This document shows positions 1 to 10,310 of a DNA stretch of 64,000 nt, piece by piece; the stretch's first letter is position 1, and the number at the start of each line of letters is the position of its first letter. The position numbers were made by a program, and so were the translations under genes. Origin of the DNA: Locusta migratoria (taxonomy: Eukaryota > Arthropoda > Insecta > Orthoptera > Acrididae); contig CM048744.1 in the NCBI GenBank assembly GCA_026315105.1, positions 359,477,168 to 359,541,167 on the forward strand, read 5' to 3'. The notes under the pieces were generated by a model. It did not search any database, was not told the DNA's origin, and worked only from the letters and a program-made list of their open reading frames with translations.

Positions 1-153
1 TTCAAGGTTCTATTCTGTGTGTGACACATGGGCGGAGAAACATTTATGGACTAACAACGAGAACTTGCATAGTAAATAAAATTACGTTTATTGAGCCGTA
101 AACATTTATTTCTTATTGCTAATATTTAGACTCGATATCGTTGAGTCATCATC

Positions 154-320
154 AAAAATGTTCAAATGTTTGTCAAGCTTAAGGGACTTAACTGTGGGGT
201 CATCAGTCTCTAAACTTACAAACTACTTATGAACTAACCTACACTAAGGAGAGCACAAACATCGATGCCGAGGGGGGATTCGACCCCCGACGGGGAATGG
301 CCTGACGCCACAGAGTAACA
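154..320 (-). mobile_element. tRNA-derived SINE, family 1, degraded head
   Basis: In reverse complement this reads as a family-1 SINE: a tRNA-like head with a B box (GGGGTCGAATCCCCC), a body with TTAGGGACTGATGACCCC-like sequence and a tail ending TTTGAACATTTTT. The tail abuts the left inverted-repeat arm at 153. The A-box half of the head is poorly conserved, so the 5' limit is approximate and I could not fix a target duplication. Confidence 0.75.
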
Positions 321-339
321 TATACAGAGAAGAAGCCTC

Positions 340-790
340 CCCTAAAACCACTGGCTTACGCTCCCCTCGTAGTTCCGTAAGATGCTAGCAGGTGTCAGGC
401 GGATCGCTGGCTTAGGGTGCCTCTCGCACATCAGAGGGTAGCGTGGAGGGGTGGCTGAGGGGAGAGCTTGTGCCGCCTGCCACGAGGCCACGGCTGTGTC
501 CGGTGTGCCAGCGTTTGAGGGGAAATGGTGGTGGGGGCAGCCGCTACCTGCCGCCTGCTCTTGCCAGTTTAAAGGCTGCTTCTGACCGCAGCGCCATCAT
601 GGGGCATCTTACGGAACTGCTGGAAACCCTCCCTTCCCGCACCCCGGAGCGTAGGACCGGGCCCTTACAGAGGTTTCCCGTCTGTATATATTTGTCTGTG
701 CTCGCGCATCGGAGCATAGCGCCTCAATGCGTTCGTTCGCGCCGCCGCGGCAGCTATCATCAGGGCGATACTTAAGACATTAGGGCTTCG
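340..790. other. GC-rich block of unknown origin
   Basis: This stretch is clearly richer in G+C and CpG than the AT-rich surroundings. It holds a 14-bp perfect inverted repeat (AGTTCCGTAAGATG at 371-384, complement at 605-618). An open frame of 110 codons exists (443-775 +), but it has low-complexity GC-driven composition and no recognisable domain. It may be the internal or promoter-like part of the surrounding inverted-repeat element. I do not call a gene. Confidence 0.4.
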
Positions 791-818
791 TACTTATTTG
801 GCGTCGAAATTAACCACA

Positions 819-1546
819 TCTACATCTACATACATTTCCGCAATTCAGCGTAAGGTGCGTGGCGGAGGATACACTGTACCACTACTAGCCATTTCCTTTC
901 CTATTCCACTCCCAAATTGAGCGAGGAAAAAACGAATCCTATATGCCTCCGTACGAGCCCTAATTTCTCTTATCTTGTCTTTGTGATCTTTACGCGAAAT
1001 GTAAGTAGGCGGTAGCAAGATCGTACTACACTCAGCTTCAAATTCCGGCCCTCTAAATTTACTTAACAGAAATTCACGAAAAGAACGTCGTCTTTCTTCC
1101 AGCAATCCCCAATTGAGTTGCCGGAGCACTTCCGTGATACTCGCGCATTTGTCGAACCTACCGGTAACAAATCTAGCTGCTCGTCTCTGAACCGCCTCCA
1201 TGTCTTCCTTTAAACTGATCTGCTGCGGGTACCGAACACTTGAGCAATACTCAAGACGTGGTCGTACAAGCGTTTTATACGCGGTCTCCTTTACAGGTGA
1301 AGTACATCTTCCCAAAATTCTCCCAATAAACCGAAGTCGGTTGTTCGCCTTACTCACAACTGCCCTTACATACTCGTTCCATTTCATATCGCTCTGCAAT
1401 GTTATGCCTAGATATTTGAACGACGCGACAGCATCAAGAAGCTCACTACTAGTGCTGTATTCGAACATTATGGGAGTGCTTTTTCTACTCACCACAGATA
1501 ATGATTTATATAATGTCCAAAAGGGCGCTAGAGCCTTATACATCAT
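819..1546 (-). mobile_element. Non-LTR retrotransposon (CR1/Jockey-like), 3' end with RT C-terminus
   Basis: The minus strand is open for 233 codons (845-1546). It encodes the C-terminal part of a LINE reverse-transcriptase ORF: KYLGITLQSDMKWNEYV, then KANNRLRFIGRILGRC, TLVRPRLEYCSSV, EAVQRRAARFVTGRFD and LPPTYISRKDHKDKIREI. These are the conserved blocks after the YADD core in CR1/Jockey-type elements. The 3' end runs into CTACATCTACAT (plus strand, about 821-837), the simple-repeat tail typical of this family. It is 5'-truncated: the endonuclease and RT core are absent. Four other copies lie in the window (7.1, 15.2, 51.3 and 53.8 kb); this is the best preserved. Confidence 0.88.
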
Positions 1547-1726
1547 TGCCGTCGATTTGCTGCGCTTTTACAGTGTAGAAGATGGACAGAAACACTCTGC
1601 CGACAGCCTGTCTTAGTGTCGCTTTGATGATGGCTGAATGATATACAGCTGAAATATTAGCAATAAGAAATAAACGTTTACGGCTGAATACCCGTAATTT
1701 GATTTATTATGAGACACAAAAATCTT

Positions 1727-1836
1727 CAATTGTTTGTAAATCTATGGAAATTAACTACGCCAGTCATCAGTCGCTAGCCTTACAAACTACTTAAACTAAC
1801 TTATGCTAAGGACAAAAAATACAGCCATTCCCGCCG
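1727..1836 (-). mobile_element. 5'-truncated SINE (3' body only)
   Basis: In reverse complement it shows the SINE body and tail: the AAGTAGTTTGTAAG block, the CTGATGACTGGCGTAGTT-like block, then ACAAACAATTG. The tRNA-like head is missing. It lies beside the right inverted-repeat arm. Confidence 0.65.
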
Positions 1837-1944
1837 ACGAGTATTATAAGATACACCGAGAAAATCTGAAGATTCACATTAAGGAGACCTTCCGCTCTCG
1901 GAAATCCCGTTTGGGACGAGACTTATCATGTTGGTAGTATACGC

Positions 1945-2633
1945 CAAGGATGTCCACTCATAGAAGTTTTAAAGCGCACTATCCAGAAAATGCCAAAAAA
2001 GGTATCTGAAATTAAGCGCAACTCATACATGTCTAGTCAATGACTTCTGTACAGCAGATGGCGATATAACTCAGGCAGTTGTGAGCCTGCATTTCATGTA
2101 AATTATAGGGTTAGATCCTACCTGTGAGAAACATTTTATTTTTAATATTTGTTTTAAGAAATTTAACAATTTTTAAATAAAATTTATGATGTAAAGTGTT
2201 GTCGACAACAACATAAAGAACTTTATTGATGAAATGACGGTTGCACTTATTAAAATTTTAATTACAATATTTTCCTTTTTAAAAAGTCGAATTTGACAAT
2301 TAATTTAGATATATTAAAGCGTTAATACAGTTGCAATTACAGTTTTATTACAAAGAAATGCATGGAAAAGCATAGTTGTTTCGCTACAGGCACAAACAGG
2401 CAGACGGCCAGGAAGCGTCAGATAAATAATAAGACTACAATAGCGTTTATGGAAGGTAGATTCGAACCTGGATCGACCACATGACAGACGAACACTGTAT
2501 CTGAGTATTTGACAGTGCTGCGGCACTGCCTTCACTAACAAGTCCTTCAACTGAATAAGTGCTGTGCTTAAAACTTCAGGGCTCTTTTTCTTGGAATTTT
2601 TAGTATAGTGCGCTTTATGAGTGGACACCCTTG
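1945..2633. mobile_element. MITE-like DNA transposon with about 65-bp terminal inverted repeats
   Basis: The ends CAAGGATGTCCACTC and GAGTGGACACCCTTG are inverted, and pairing continues inward through the ATAGTGCGCTTTA block for about 65 bp with mismatches. No transposase is readable inside. Positions 2454-2530 hold a tRNA-like B box in reverse (GGTTCGAATCT). The superfamily cannot be decided from the ends alone, and the target duplication is not clear. Confidence 0.6.
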
Positions 2634-2639
2634 TGGTAT

Positions 2640-2839
2640 ATTACTATATTGTGGAGTTCCATTCCGAAATGGATTTTATAGACCGCGAAGTCTGCTTGTA
2701 AGTGATTGAGGTAGTGAAGTCTATTGTGAGGCATTTCTGTGAAACACCGACGTATATCTACTTTGGTAACTTAAATGGAAGAATGTAGAAAGTACAAATA
2801 AGCAGTTCACATAATATGCAACAAACAGCTAATTCCTCT
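2640..2839. other. Unannotated spacer
   Basis: No ORF, repeat end or RNA signal that I can support. It may be degraded 5' sequence of the LINE that becomes recognisable from about 2840. Confidence 0.4.
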
Positions 2840-3680
2840 ACCTAAGGAGCTATCAAAAATGGGGTCTCACAAGGTTTGATTTTGGGTCCTTTGCTGTTCT
2901 TAATATACATTAAAGGCTTGCCATTCTGTATTTGCGAAGATGCTAAGCTAATTCTTTTCGCTAACGATACAAGTATAGCTATCAAGCCTGACAAACAGGA
3001 ATTAACTGATGGAATTGTAAATGTCTTTCAGAAGATTATTAAGTAGTTCTCTACAAAAGTGAGAATACAGTGAACGGCATGACACCATTAATAAATATAG
3101 ACTTTGAACAGAAATCTGTATCTAAGGTGGAATATTCTGGAATTTCTGGAGCCCATCCAAGATCATTTTGCAGACATTTATTTAAAGATCTAGAGATCTT
3201 CACTTTAGCTTCACAATATATATATATTCACTCATGAAATTTGTTATTAACGATCAGACCCAATTCAAAAGTAATAGCAGTATGCATAGCTACAACACTA
3301 GGAGAAAGGGTCGTATTCACTATTAAAGGTTAAATCTAACTTTGGCACAGAAAGGGGTGAATTATGCTACTACAAACGTCTTTGGTCAGTTACGAAGTAG
3401 GATCAAAAATCTGACAGACAGCCAACTAATATTTAAAATGAAATTAAAATAATTTCTGAATGGTAACCCCTTCTAGAGTCTAAATGAATTTTTAGATAAA
3501 AGTTAGTAATTTAGCAAAAAAATACATAAAAAACGAAACAGAAAAAAATAAAAAATACTTAAAATATTGAGCGTCATGTATAGACCCTCTTTATTAAACG
3601 TTGCAAATCATTGCGAAATGTCGTATTTATGACCTATGGAAGAAGTATTAATGAAATCTCATGTAAGTGAGAGGGTGGAT
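2840..3680 (+). mobile_element. Non-LTR retrotransposon RT fragment, degraded (family J)
   Basis: From about 2858 the plus strand reads NGVSQGLILGPLLFLIYI and then LFANDTSIAI, the RT blocks that normally read GVPQGS..GPLLF and FADDT. The second catalytic aspartate position is N here, and stops follow. Downstream sequence (3180-3500) is similar to the related copies at 4573-5845 (minus) and 35795-36705 (plus). It is an old, inactive copy. Confidence 0.75.
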
Positions 3681-3689
3681 GGTTAAAAA

Positions 3690-4105
3690 TTGTAGAGGGA
3701 GACGAAATCTGGTAGTACGGTATACTGTAATTCCAATTGACCGACAGTGCAGTTGTTCAGTAGGCAGAAGGTCACCAAACCAGGATTTGGACTGAAGACT
3801 GTTAACGATTACTTACAGTGATTGCGAATACACAACTGCGTGATGCACGGGTGTGTAGGTTTGATACAGTCAGTGAGTTTCCGCTGCTGGGGTTGGCTGC
3901 CGTGACTCAGCAGTCGTTAACACGCTGACGCACCGCTATCGCCTGATGAACCGCTGCCCAAATGAGTACGTGCGCCGAGTGCGAAATTGCACGTCACGAA
4001 GACAGCTGCAAAATTTCCCTAACACTCGCCTCGATTAGCGTGGGCTGCCGTCCCCCCACAACAACATACGCCGTGAAAAATGTTACTGTTTGCGAGACTT
4101 TCGTG
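3690..4105. other. Unannotated spacer
   Basis: Moderately GC-rich sequence without a recognisable ORF or repeat. It may be degraded 5' sequence of the Tc1 fragment that follows, but I cannot show it. Confidence 0.35.
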
Positions 4106-4109
4106 TTAT

Positions 4110-4290
4110 GTCACTTCTAACAGCAGGTGTTCGAATTTTGCAGGGGAAGGATGGTGACCTTTTTAGAATGCGGTGTACCGTTCGGTGATACTGCTTCTCG
4201 CGTAGGCCCTGATCCCTTGATGGACAGGTGAATATGGAACAGCTGGGTTCAGGAGGGCCACACCCAGGCCAGTACGCATGAAGAAGGGAG
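4110..4290 (+). pseudogene. Tc1-type transposase fragment (helix-turn-helix region)
   Basis: Around 4175-4275 the plus strand translates to DTASRVGPDPLMDR, a stop, then IWNSWVQEGHTQ. This matches the second DNA-binding helix region of the intact-looking Tc1 copy at 17838-18176 (VGRDPMTVSRIWNRWVQEG). A stop replaces one codon and neither terminal repeat is evident, so it is a relic. Confidence 0.65.
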
Positions 4291-4409
4291 GGGGGAGCAT
4301 TGGAAGATGCAATTTTCCGCAAAAAGTAAACTGGGAAACCGACCATAACACCCGCAGAAAATCCTCATATTTCATTAAATTTATGATTGACAGTCGCAGA
4401 AATGAACTA

Positions 4410-6861
4410 CACTGGTCAAAATAACTAGGTTTTACGGAGTGCAGACAACAACATTACGACACCCGAGATAGTGGTAACAAGAGACAGTTGCTACAGATGT
4501 GGACTGGTATTGACTTCTTTACTCTATAAAACGAATTACGCAAGCATTGGGTTCAGATAGTATAGTGAGCATGTTAGATTAGATTAGATTAGTTTTTCGT
4601 TCAGTAGATCCATGTTGAGGAGATCCTCGTGGACGTGGAACATGTCAAGAAACAAAATTTACAAGTTGAATAATGGATAATACTAATAATATAAATACAG
4701 ATACATACATTTTCAAGTTTTTTTTGTTTTTTTTGTTTTTTTTTTTTTGTTTTTTTTTTTTTTTGTTTTTTTTTTTAGCTTATAATATAATAATACTATG
4801 CATCATTTGGTGCAATTTAGAAATTCCCTAATGGAGTAGAAGGAGTTGGCCACTAGAAAGTCTTTTAGGTTCCTCTTAAACTGATCTTTATTTGTAGCTC
4901 AATTTTTTATACTTGATGGTAAATTATTGAAAATGTGTGTTCCTGAGTTGTGGACCCCTTTCTGAACTAAAGTGCTTTTAAGTCCTTGTGTAGATCATTT
5001 TTGTTCCTAGAATCGTATGTATGAACTGAGCTGTTTGTTTGGAAAAGAGACATATTATTCATGAGAAATTTCATTAAGGAATAAATATACTGAGAGGCAG
5101 TAGTTAATATACCCTGTCCTTTGAAGAGGATTCTACAAGACGTCCGTGAATTTACTCCACAAATAATATGTATTACAAGTTTTTGGACTCTGAAGACTTT
5201 TGACTGACTTGAAGAGTTACCCCGAAATATTATACCATATGACATTAAGGAATGAAAGTAAGCAAAGTATGCAAACTTTGTTATTTTTATGTCTCCTATG
5301 TCTGATAACACTCGTATTGAAAATACAGATTTGTTGAGTCGTTTCTGCAGTTCTGTGGTGTACTCCTCCCAACTGAATTTACTATCAAGCTGTAATCCCA
5401 GGAATTTAATACTGTCAACCTCTTCTATCTACTCTTCTTCACACTTAACGCATATGCTGGCGGGAAATCTCTTACATATTCTGAACTGCATGTAGTGAGT
5501 CTTTTCAAAATTTAATGACTATGAGTTGGCTTTAAACCATTTATTAATGTTCATGAAAATATTATTAGCAGACCTTTCTATAAATATGCTTGACGTACTT
5601 TTTATTGCAATACTTGTATCATCTGCAAACAAAACGAACTCTGCTCCTGTTAGTGTAACTGATGAGAGGTCATTAATGTACACAAGAAAAAGCAATGGCC
5701 CTAAGATGGATCCTTGTGGGACACCACATGTAATTTCTTCCCAATCCGATGATGGCTGTTGGCTTAATTCACTTAATTCACTTGCACTGACACCCTTTCT
5801 TTCCTGTTAGTGAGGTACGACTTGAACCATTTTGCAGCATTTCCCGTGCAATGCAACGAAAACGTGACTTACCCAAAGCTATGGTATGGAGAATTATACG
5901 AAGGTTGTTAGCAGGACTGACACAGAAGAAGGTGGCTGCAGCTATTGGAGTGTCCCAAAGTGTAATTCGCAGTAACTGGACGCGTATTCACACAATAGGA
6001 ACCGTTAAAAGAAGGCAAGGCCAAGCCCGTTCATGGGTGACATCAGCAAGAGATGACCGTTATCTCCCGTTAACAGCTCCTTGAGACAGGAAACTGAATG
6101 CAACTCAGCTGCAACGTGCCCTACAGATAGCAACGGGACGCGTAATCTCAGAAAAAAAAGAAAAAAAAAACAGACGGAAATTGCCTTCGGGAATGTATAC
6201 AAGGAGACCTATGGTGTGAGTCCCATTTAAACTACGACACCGTTTACCCCGCAGAAACTAGGCGGAGGAACCTCAGGATTGAAACCGTAACGAATGGCGC
6301 CGAGTTCTGTTCACAGATGAGTCAAGATTTTGTGATCAGCCGGACAGTGGTTGTTTCCTCATCTGGAGAGAACGTAGAACTCGAATCAGTCCTGCTTAGG
6401 CGCAGGAAACATCACCATATCATGGTGCACACGAATGGTGTCGTCAAGAGTCTATGTCGTTCACAGCTTGTTCACCGGATTTAAACCCGATTGAGCATGT
6501 CTGGGATGCCCTTGGCAAACGCATTGCAACCAGACAGCACCTCCCACAACGGTTGCACTCATGGAAGACTGGCCAAATATCCCACAAGAGTAAATTGAAA
6601 ACCTCGTACTGTCCATTCCACGCAGATGTGCAACTTTACTGGCCGCTCGAGGTGATCACGCACCATATTAGAGGGCAACTAGCATGACTTTTCCACTTGC
6701 TAAGCCCATGGTGCCTCGCTGTAAGTATAGGCAACGTAAAGAGTTGAGACACCAAAATATCGGACTGTAACACACACAAATTACAGTTGTAACCAATATC
6801 TGAATAAAATACCTTACTGCGTATGATATCTCACCTTATCCCCTAAATGTTTTGATCAGTG
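4410..6861 (+). mobile_element. Tc1-like DNA transposon, interrupted by a LINE
   Basis: The ends CACTGGTCAAAATAAC and its counterpart GTTTTGATCAGTG are inverted and each is flanked by TA, as expected for Tc1/mariner. The left end is at 4410; coding sequence resumes after a nested LINE (about 4573-5845). The transposase begins MQRKRDLPKAMVWRII near 5851, continues through a helix-turn-helix (QKKVAAAIGVSQSVIRSNW), and ends with SPDLNPIEHVWDALGKRI near 6470, which carries the glutamate of the DDE triad. Stops at 6082 and further frameshifts show it is dead. The LINE accounts for about half of the span. Confidence 0.82.
4573..5845 (-). mobile_element. Non-LTR retrotransposon (family J), 5'-truncated, nested in Tc1
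   Basis: On the minus strand the element starts near the TNRKERVSV region (5'-truncated RT). It reads GVPQGSILGPLLFLVYI and FADDTSIAIKS, then CR1/Jockey C-terminal blocks (IGDIKITKFAYFAYFHSLMS, LVIHIICGV). Its 3' end is a GATTA/TAATC repeat (plus 4573-4592) preceded by a T-rich stretch (4720-4778). Both sides continue into the same Tc1 element, so it inserted there. The flanks share AGCAT-like sequence, a possible short target duplication. One in-frame stop after WFKANS shows decay. Confidence 0.85.
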
Positions 6862-7136
6862 TATATCAGACTGTTTTGTCATAGACATCTGGTATTCTGA
6901 TGCAAAAATGGACATAAATTACCCCTGAAAAATAAAATTGATTAATGTAATGGATGTGTGGTTTCCTTTATTTCATCGCAGGTCACTATTTCTCTATGTG
7001 TACAAAGAATAAAAACTTGGTTAATAGTTAAAATTTTATTTGAACTTGAAAGCTATACAGTTTACTAATTATTTTTAAATTTAGGTATTTTACTTCGTTG
7101 AAGTTTTATAATATCGCCTATAGTAGATGGGTGACA
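6862..7136. other. AT-rich spacer
   Basis: No ORF, repeat end or RNA-like structure that I can support. Confidence 0.4.
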
Positions 7137-7410
7137 GCATCTACATCTACATAAATACTCTGCTAGTCACATTTAAGTGTATGGCAGAGGGTTCATCGAA
7201 CCGATTTTATTATATTTCTCTACCGTTCCATTCCCTAACAGTTTGCGGGAAAGAGAAAAACATTTTTTTTTTCATCTGATATCTCCACATATGTGGGTGC
7301 TAACAAACTGTGTTCGAATCCAGAGGAGAGAGTTGGTAAAAATAATTTCGTAAATAGATGTCGCCGCAAGGAATAACAACTCTCTTTCAAGGAATTGCAC
7401 ACCAACTTGT

Positions 7411-7800
7411 TCAAAAATGTTCCAATGTTTGTAAATCTATCAGACTCTGCTGCGTGGTTATTAGTCCGTAGCTTACAAACTACTTAAATTAATAAAATGT
7501 TCAACTGTTTGTAAATCTATCGGACCAAACTGCGTGGTCATCAGTCCGTAGCTTACAAACTACTTAAACCTAGGTAAACTAACCTAAGGACAAACATACA
7601 CACCGATGCCCAAAGGGAGGACTCGAACCTCCACGGCGAGCAACCGCGCGCTCCGCAGCGAGACGCTTTAGACCGCTCGGCTACTGCACCGCGGCTTAAG
7701 ATAAACATCCATACCTGAGGGGGAACTCGAACCCCCGACGGAGAACGGCCGCGCGCACCGTAGAACTTCACCCTAGTGCTCACGGCTAATCCGTCGCGGT
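7411..7800 (-). mobile_element. SINE (outer copy), itself interrupted by a second SINE
   Basis: Tail and body lie at 7411-7493 and the tRNA-like head (GGGGTTCGAGTTCCCCC in reverse) at 7695-7800. The inner SINE separates them. CACCAACT flanks the whole unit inside the LINE. The head is diverged from the family consensus, which fits an older insertion. Confidence 0.75.
7494..7694 (-). mobile_element. tRNA-derived SINE, family 2 (inner copy)
   Basis: In reverse complement it is a near-complete family-2 SINE: head GCGGTGCAGTAGCCGAGCGG, B box GGAGGTTCGAGTCCTCC, then the TTAGTTTACCTAGGTTTAAG body and a tail ending GTTGAACATTTTA. It sits inside another SINE. CTTAA at both edges may be the remains of the target duplication. 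Confidence 0.88.
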
Positions 7801-7990
7801 CCACCAACTCGCGCATCATTTCCGTGACACACACACTCCCTTCTATCGCGATAATACAGAAGGAATTGCCCTTCTCTGGACTTCCTGTCAGTACCGCTTG
7901 CCGGGAATCCCACAATGCGCGACTATACCCCAAATTAGGACGCACAAGTGTGATGTAGGCAGTCTCTATAGTAGCATCTTCTAAATATTC

Positions 7991-8230
7991 TGACAACGAA
8001 ACTTAGCCTTTGCTTTGCTTTCCCTGCGATATTTCTGTGTGTTCCTGGGCATTTAATTGAACTTACGGTCTGTAGATTTGATTGATTTATCGCGTAAATG
8101 AAGTTTAATGAATTTCGTCTGCTGCTCATATAAATAAAGATATCTGCTAGTGTGCTGGCAATGCTACATGCCATTGCTACTCAATCTTTTTGTATGTAGA
8201 ATTTACCGTTAAATGTGAAGTAGTTCCGAT
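7991..8230. other. AT-rich spacer
   Basis: Nothing recognisable on either strand. Confidence 0.35.
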
Positions 8231-8242
8231 TGAGTACAAGGG

Positions 8243-8435
8243 CTGGCCGCGGTGGCCGAGGGGACTGCGGCCAGTCACGGTCATACGGCCACTACGGTCG
8301 GGGGTTCGATTCCCCCCTCGGGCATGGATATTTGTGCCGTATTTAGTGTTAGCTAGTTCATAAGTAGTTCGTAAGTTTGGGGACTGATGACTCCGAAGTT
8401 CAGTCCCATAAGCTATACAAACATTTGAACATTTT
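8243..8435 (+). mobile_element. tRNA-derived SINE, family 1, with 12-bp target duplication
   Basis: The head GCGGTGGCCGAGGGGACT (A box) and GGGGGTTCGATTCCCCC (B box) are followed by the standard body and a TTTGAACATTT tail. TGAGTACAAGGG flanks it exactly (8231-8242 and 8436-8447), which is direct evidence for LINE-mediated insertion. The length is about 193 bp. Confidence 0.93.
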
Positions 8436-8447
8436 TGAGTACAAGGG

Positions 8448-9040
8448 TTAGTAATTGCATTATTTCATTAGTTTCTATGATGGAAATTTTTCTGTACCTT
8501 AACAAATTTGCTTCAATGATATTTATTACTTCTAGTGTTGGATATTTTAATAAAGGTTTGTGATGATGAAAGAGACGAATTTGCCATTAATAGGTATTGC
8601 CGTTACTGATAGTAGTGTAGATGTTGTTGTACGTATAACATTTCTTAAGGATTTTATCGAGCTTCTTACTAATGTGATACGTGGGACTATCAGCTATTTA
8701 TAATGGGGCTGATTGGAATCAAAGGCTTCTGTAATTTAGGATGATTTCGTAATCTTGGCATCGCAGGGTTCATGATTATAAATGTTTTAATTTCGTATTC
8801 AGTCAAGAGTGTGTTAGATTGTTTTAAATTTTTATTTTTAGTTTCAGCAGCATATTTTTTTGTTGGATGTCTTGGTATTTCTTTCATATTATTTGTTGTA
8901 AATATTTTCGTTTGTACATGTTATTATAAGATCGTATTAGTAATTAGAAATTGTCACAAGATAATGTAAGAAAACTGCAAGCTCTTGTATATATTTCTAA
9001 TTAATAATATAAACTTATAATAACCTGTACGAACTAAAAT
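8448..9040. other. AT-rich spacer
   Basis: Very AT-rich sequence. Short open frames exist on both strands (for example 8690-8969) but have the composition expected by chance. No feature supported. Confidence 0.35.
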
Positions 9041-9044
9041 ATGT

Positions 9045-9120
9045 CTGTTGTTTAATTTAAAGCAATAAAATGACCCACTGAAGATGCTAGAACTGTAGGG
9101 AAACATGTATGGGTATGAAA
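9045..9120 (+). repeat. Hammerhead-like motif (CTGAAGATG ... GGGAAACATG)
   Basis: The plus strand reads CTGAAGATGCTAG, a short loop, CTGTAGGGAAACATGTATGGG. It follows the same layout as other loci here: CTGAAGA, hairpin, GAAA, then a small palindrome (ACATGT). The stem is weak. I treat it as a degraded terminal motif of a Penelope-like element, with low certainty. Confidence 0.35.
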
Positions 9121-9239
9121 ATGAAAAACCATGTTTTGCTCAAGGCAGTTCTCATAGAAAAAGAACGAAAGAAATATGCTGCTCTTATCTGCTGGACATG
9201 CTAAAAATTCTAACATGAAAAGAATTCGACTATCGCAGG

Positions 9240-9530
9240 TAACAATCCAAATCTTTGCGTCTTGGCCGAACGGAAGCTTGTCGCTGTCCTTGCTGTGTTC
9301 GTGCTTGTCCTCCACGACGCAAATATCCTGCTGACATTTGCATCGACAACGTATCAGCCGTAAAGAGAGCCCAGGAAGTGGCGCAGTGGCGCCGGCTGGT
9401 GGCCGCGGCAGATAACACCACCAGCAGAGCCGCCTGTTCCTCATACCCGTTTCCTCGTGATAAGCCAACTGCTGGAAACGTGACTCGTTTCAAATGTCCT
9501 CTGCGCGACCTCCTTTTATAGCTAGACCGC
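9240..9530 (-). other. GC-rich block with a TATA-like box; possible exon or promoter
   Basis: The block is GC- and CpG-rich against AT-rich flanks. On the minus strand TATAAAAGGAGG lies at about 9520-9509. Two minus frames stay open across it (for example 9230-9544, and 9052-9468 with a Cys-rich stretch RCRCKCQQDIC). No domain is recognisable and no splice context is convincing. It could be an orphan promoter/first exon, an LTR fragment or chance. A plus-strand frame (9255-9521) is equally open, which weakens any coding claim. Confidence 0.25.
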
Positions 9531-9894
9531 GTGAGGTGGCTCACTGCATAGCGTACTGGGCTCTTAGGCGGGAGGACGTTGGTTCGAATACCTCACCGGC
9601 TAGAAAGCTTTAGGTTTTTCCAGATTTCCTAAAATCATTCCAGTCAGAGGCCGGGTTGGTTCCTTTCAACGAACACTCGACAGATTCCCTTCCCAATGCT
9701 TAACCCATTAGCGTCCACTGTCCTCGATAGAGGACATTTGGTTTTTCCATTGTTATTACAATGTAGCCTGCTTCAAATCAACAATAAGCAATTTTTTTGT
9801 GTAGAATGTTTCCTTCAAAAATGGATTCCGTGATTATTGCTCTGGTACAGTTATTCAGTTCAATACTATTAAGTAACCTGTTTTCGCAAATCCT

Positions 9895-10097
9895 GCGCCG
9901 CGGTGGAGTAGCCGAGCGGTCTAAAGCGTCTCGCTGCGGATCGCGCGGTTGCTCGCCGTGGAGGTTCGAGTCCTCCCTGGGGCATGGGTGTGTGTGTTGT
10001 CCTTAGGTTAGTTTACCTAGGTTTAAGTAGTTTGTAAGCTACGGACTGATGACCACGCAGTTTGGTCCGATAGAATTACAAACATTTGAACATTTTG
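9895..10097 (+). mobile_element. tRNA-derived SINE, family 2, inside the piggyBac-like element
   Basis: Near-consensus copy: head GCGGTGGAGTAGCCGAGCGG, B box GGAGGTTCGAGTCCTCC, body with TTAGTTTACCTAGGTTTAAG and tail TTTGAACATTTTG. High identity to the copies at 48406 and 55966 suggests a young subfamily. The target duplication was not resolved. Confidence 0.9.
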
Positions 10098-10310
10098 ATT
10101 TTTATTCTTTTTTGTCGTGGCTGCATATAAGGTCATTTTCTGCCTGCTACTTAATGTAGTACCATAAGAGAGCTTGGTAGTAATGAAAGTCGAAATACTT
10201 TATTGCACTCTGTGTGCCAGTGGTTGAAAACATATTGTCCTCATTTGAGGAGACTGGGCACTTCTGTGCTAAACTCTACGTTTTTCGATCTTTACAGATT
10301 ACTTTGTCAT

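Larger units (their letters stand above)
68..1712. repeat. Inverted-repeat element split by later insertions (arms 68-153 and 1621-1712)
   Basis: The left arm (68-153) and the right arm (1621-1712) are reverse complements over about 85 bp with scattered mismatches; both carry TATTTCTTATTGCTAATATT or its complement. The right arm reads TTTGATGATGGCTG, a short loop, CAGCTGAAATATT, which is a hairpin followed by GAAA. The same layout recurs at many other inverted-repeat loci here. Everything between the arms (a SINE, a GC-rich block and a LINE end) is probably later insertion or the original spacer. The pairing is seen directly; the link to Penelope-like terminal repeats is inference. Confidence 0.6.
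7137..7990 (-). mobile_element. CR1/Jockey-like LINE 3' end, interrupted by nested SINEs
   Basis: The 3' tail (ATCTACATCTACAT at 7139-7152) and a 3'-UTR-like block lie at 7137-7405. The RT C-terminus resumes at about 7800-7985 with ITLVRPNLGYSRALWDSRQ, comparable to TLVRPRLEYCSSV in the copy at 845-1546. The two parts are separated by two nested SINEs (7411-7800). CACCAACT occurs on both sides of the SINE block and is probably its target duplication. Confidence 0.75.

Noticed and set aside
443..775. 110-codon plus-strand ORF in a GC-rich block
   Set aside because: GC-driven composition, no domain, no conserved motif.
9052..9521. Three overlapping ORFs on both strands
   Set aside because: Mutually exclusive frames in GC-rich DNA; not supportable as CDS, kept only as a composition feature.
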